The translations under genes were made by a program, and so were the position numbers. 64,000 nt of DNA from Trichodelitschia bisporula (lineage: Eukaryota > Ascomycota > Dothideomycetes > Phaeotrichales > Phaeotrichaceae): positions 434,001-498,000 of the forward strand of contig ML996700.1 in assembly GCA_010356995.1 (NCBI GenBank), written 5' to 3'. The notes beneath the pieces were generated by a model. The model ran no database searches, had not been told where the DNA came from, and saw nothing but the letters and a program-made list of their open reading frames with translations. Below, piece after piece: positions 63,601 to 64,000 of the stretch. Each line of letters opens with the position of its first letter. Within the stretch, counting starts at the first letter, position 1.

Positions 63601-63900
63601 AGAAGAGTGTGAGATCGTGAGGAGAGAGTGCAGCAGAGCGTGAGACGGACTGTGCAAGCTATCGTAATTGGCCCCTAAATTGGGATTAGGGCTCCCCCCT
63701 TCCCCATGCCCCCCCTAATGACAAGCCGACAAGGGGTCGGAGCAGTGCGCCCCCGATTCCAAGCCCCCCCAGTAGTGTACCCAATCCCCAGGCAGCGCTC
63801 AATACATAAGAGCCACCGTGTTCTCTCGTCCTCCCCCCTCCCAAATCCCACTGAACAACCACCTGTCCTCTCAACCCACATCCAATGCTGTTACGAAAGC
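60694..63900. other. 3.2-kb stretch with no recognised gene
   Basis: The longest gene-free interval in the window. Several open frames of 60-230 codons on both strands are low-complexity (Gly/Arg/Pro-rich) and overlap one another. None shows a motif or a convincing spliced continuation. GT-rich sequence dominates 62550-62900. It may be regulatory sequence for the gene beginning at 63901, or hold a non-coding RNA I cannot detect. Confidence 0.5.
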
Positions 63901-64000
63901 ATGTCAACCATGGAGGAACATCTCTCCCCTATCAAGAACTTCGTTTTCTCTACTGAACCCGATTCATCTCTACCATCGCAAACAATCAAGATGGAGGACC
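63901..64000 (+). CDS. Start of an unidentified gene, cut by window end
   Basis: An ATG at 63901 opens a frame (MSTMEEHLSPIKNF...) that stays open to the last base, 33 codons. The leader before it is C/T- and CCA-rich, like other 5' ends here. Too little is visible to name it, and a longer upstream start or an intron cannot be excluded. Confidence 0.35.
   Translation, partial: MSTMEEHLSPIKNFVFSTEPDSSLPSQTIKMED

Overview
This is a 64 kb piece of a nuclear genome from a filamentous ascomycete (Pezizomycotina). The evidence is many short GT-AG introns (mostly 42-60 nt), GC-rich coding sequence, and fungal-specific gene families: a Crh-type GH16 wall enzyme, a CFEM protein, acid trehalase, Erg6 and a ferrichrome-type siderophore synthetase. 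I cannot name the species. I recognise no transposon, retroelement, rRNA, tRNA or CRISPR. Gene models below were spliced by eye by joining frames at GT...AG sites so that family motifs and reading phase continue; exon coordinates are in each entry.

Layout. 0.1-0.5 kb: an 11-bp minisatellite. 1-8 kb: cell-surface and secreted proteins (Crh glycosidase, CFEM protein with a Met/His-rich linker, acid trehalase). 9-14 kb: Arl1 GTPase, PRMT1 arginine methyltransferase and the GPI-remodelling protein Per1. 14-37 kb: a siderophore locus made of a six-exon, roughly 5,074-residue NRPS (minus), a DHA1-type MFS transporter (minus) and an L-ornithine N5-monooxygenase of the SidA type (plus). 37-64 kb: housekeeping genes (UspA-domain protein, Zuotin, Mzm1, Slt11, Erg6, Ndc80, a small unknown gene, pyruvate dehydrogenase E1 beta, Pex14, kynureninase, DNA polymerase alpha, oligoribonuclease), then a 3.2-kb gene-poor stretch and the start of a gene running off the right edge.

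How the genes work together. The ornithine hydroxylase supplies N5-hydroxyornithine, which after acylation by an enzyme not found here would be polymerised by the NRPS into a ferrichrome-like hexapeptide siderophore. The NRPS promoter carries two exact ATCTGATAA sites, the SreA-type iron GATA-factor motif, 61 bp apart. The sidA/MFS intergenic region has clustered dyads and GATA cores. The NRPS differs from the textbook ferrichrome synthetase layout by an extra T-C pair before the third adenylation domain. Its 3' end is tandemly duplicated, and the second copy lies in frame behind the stop codon.

Other points for a second look are a 7-nt microexon in PEX14, a 43-G homopolymer inside a POL1 intron, an MCB cluster upstream of POL1, and a small gene whose start codon is cut off from the rest by an intron directly after ATG.
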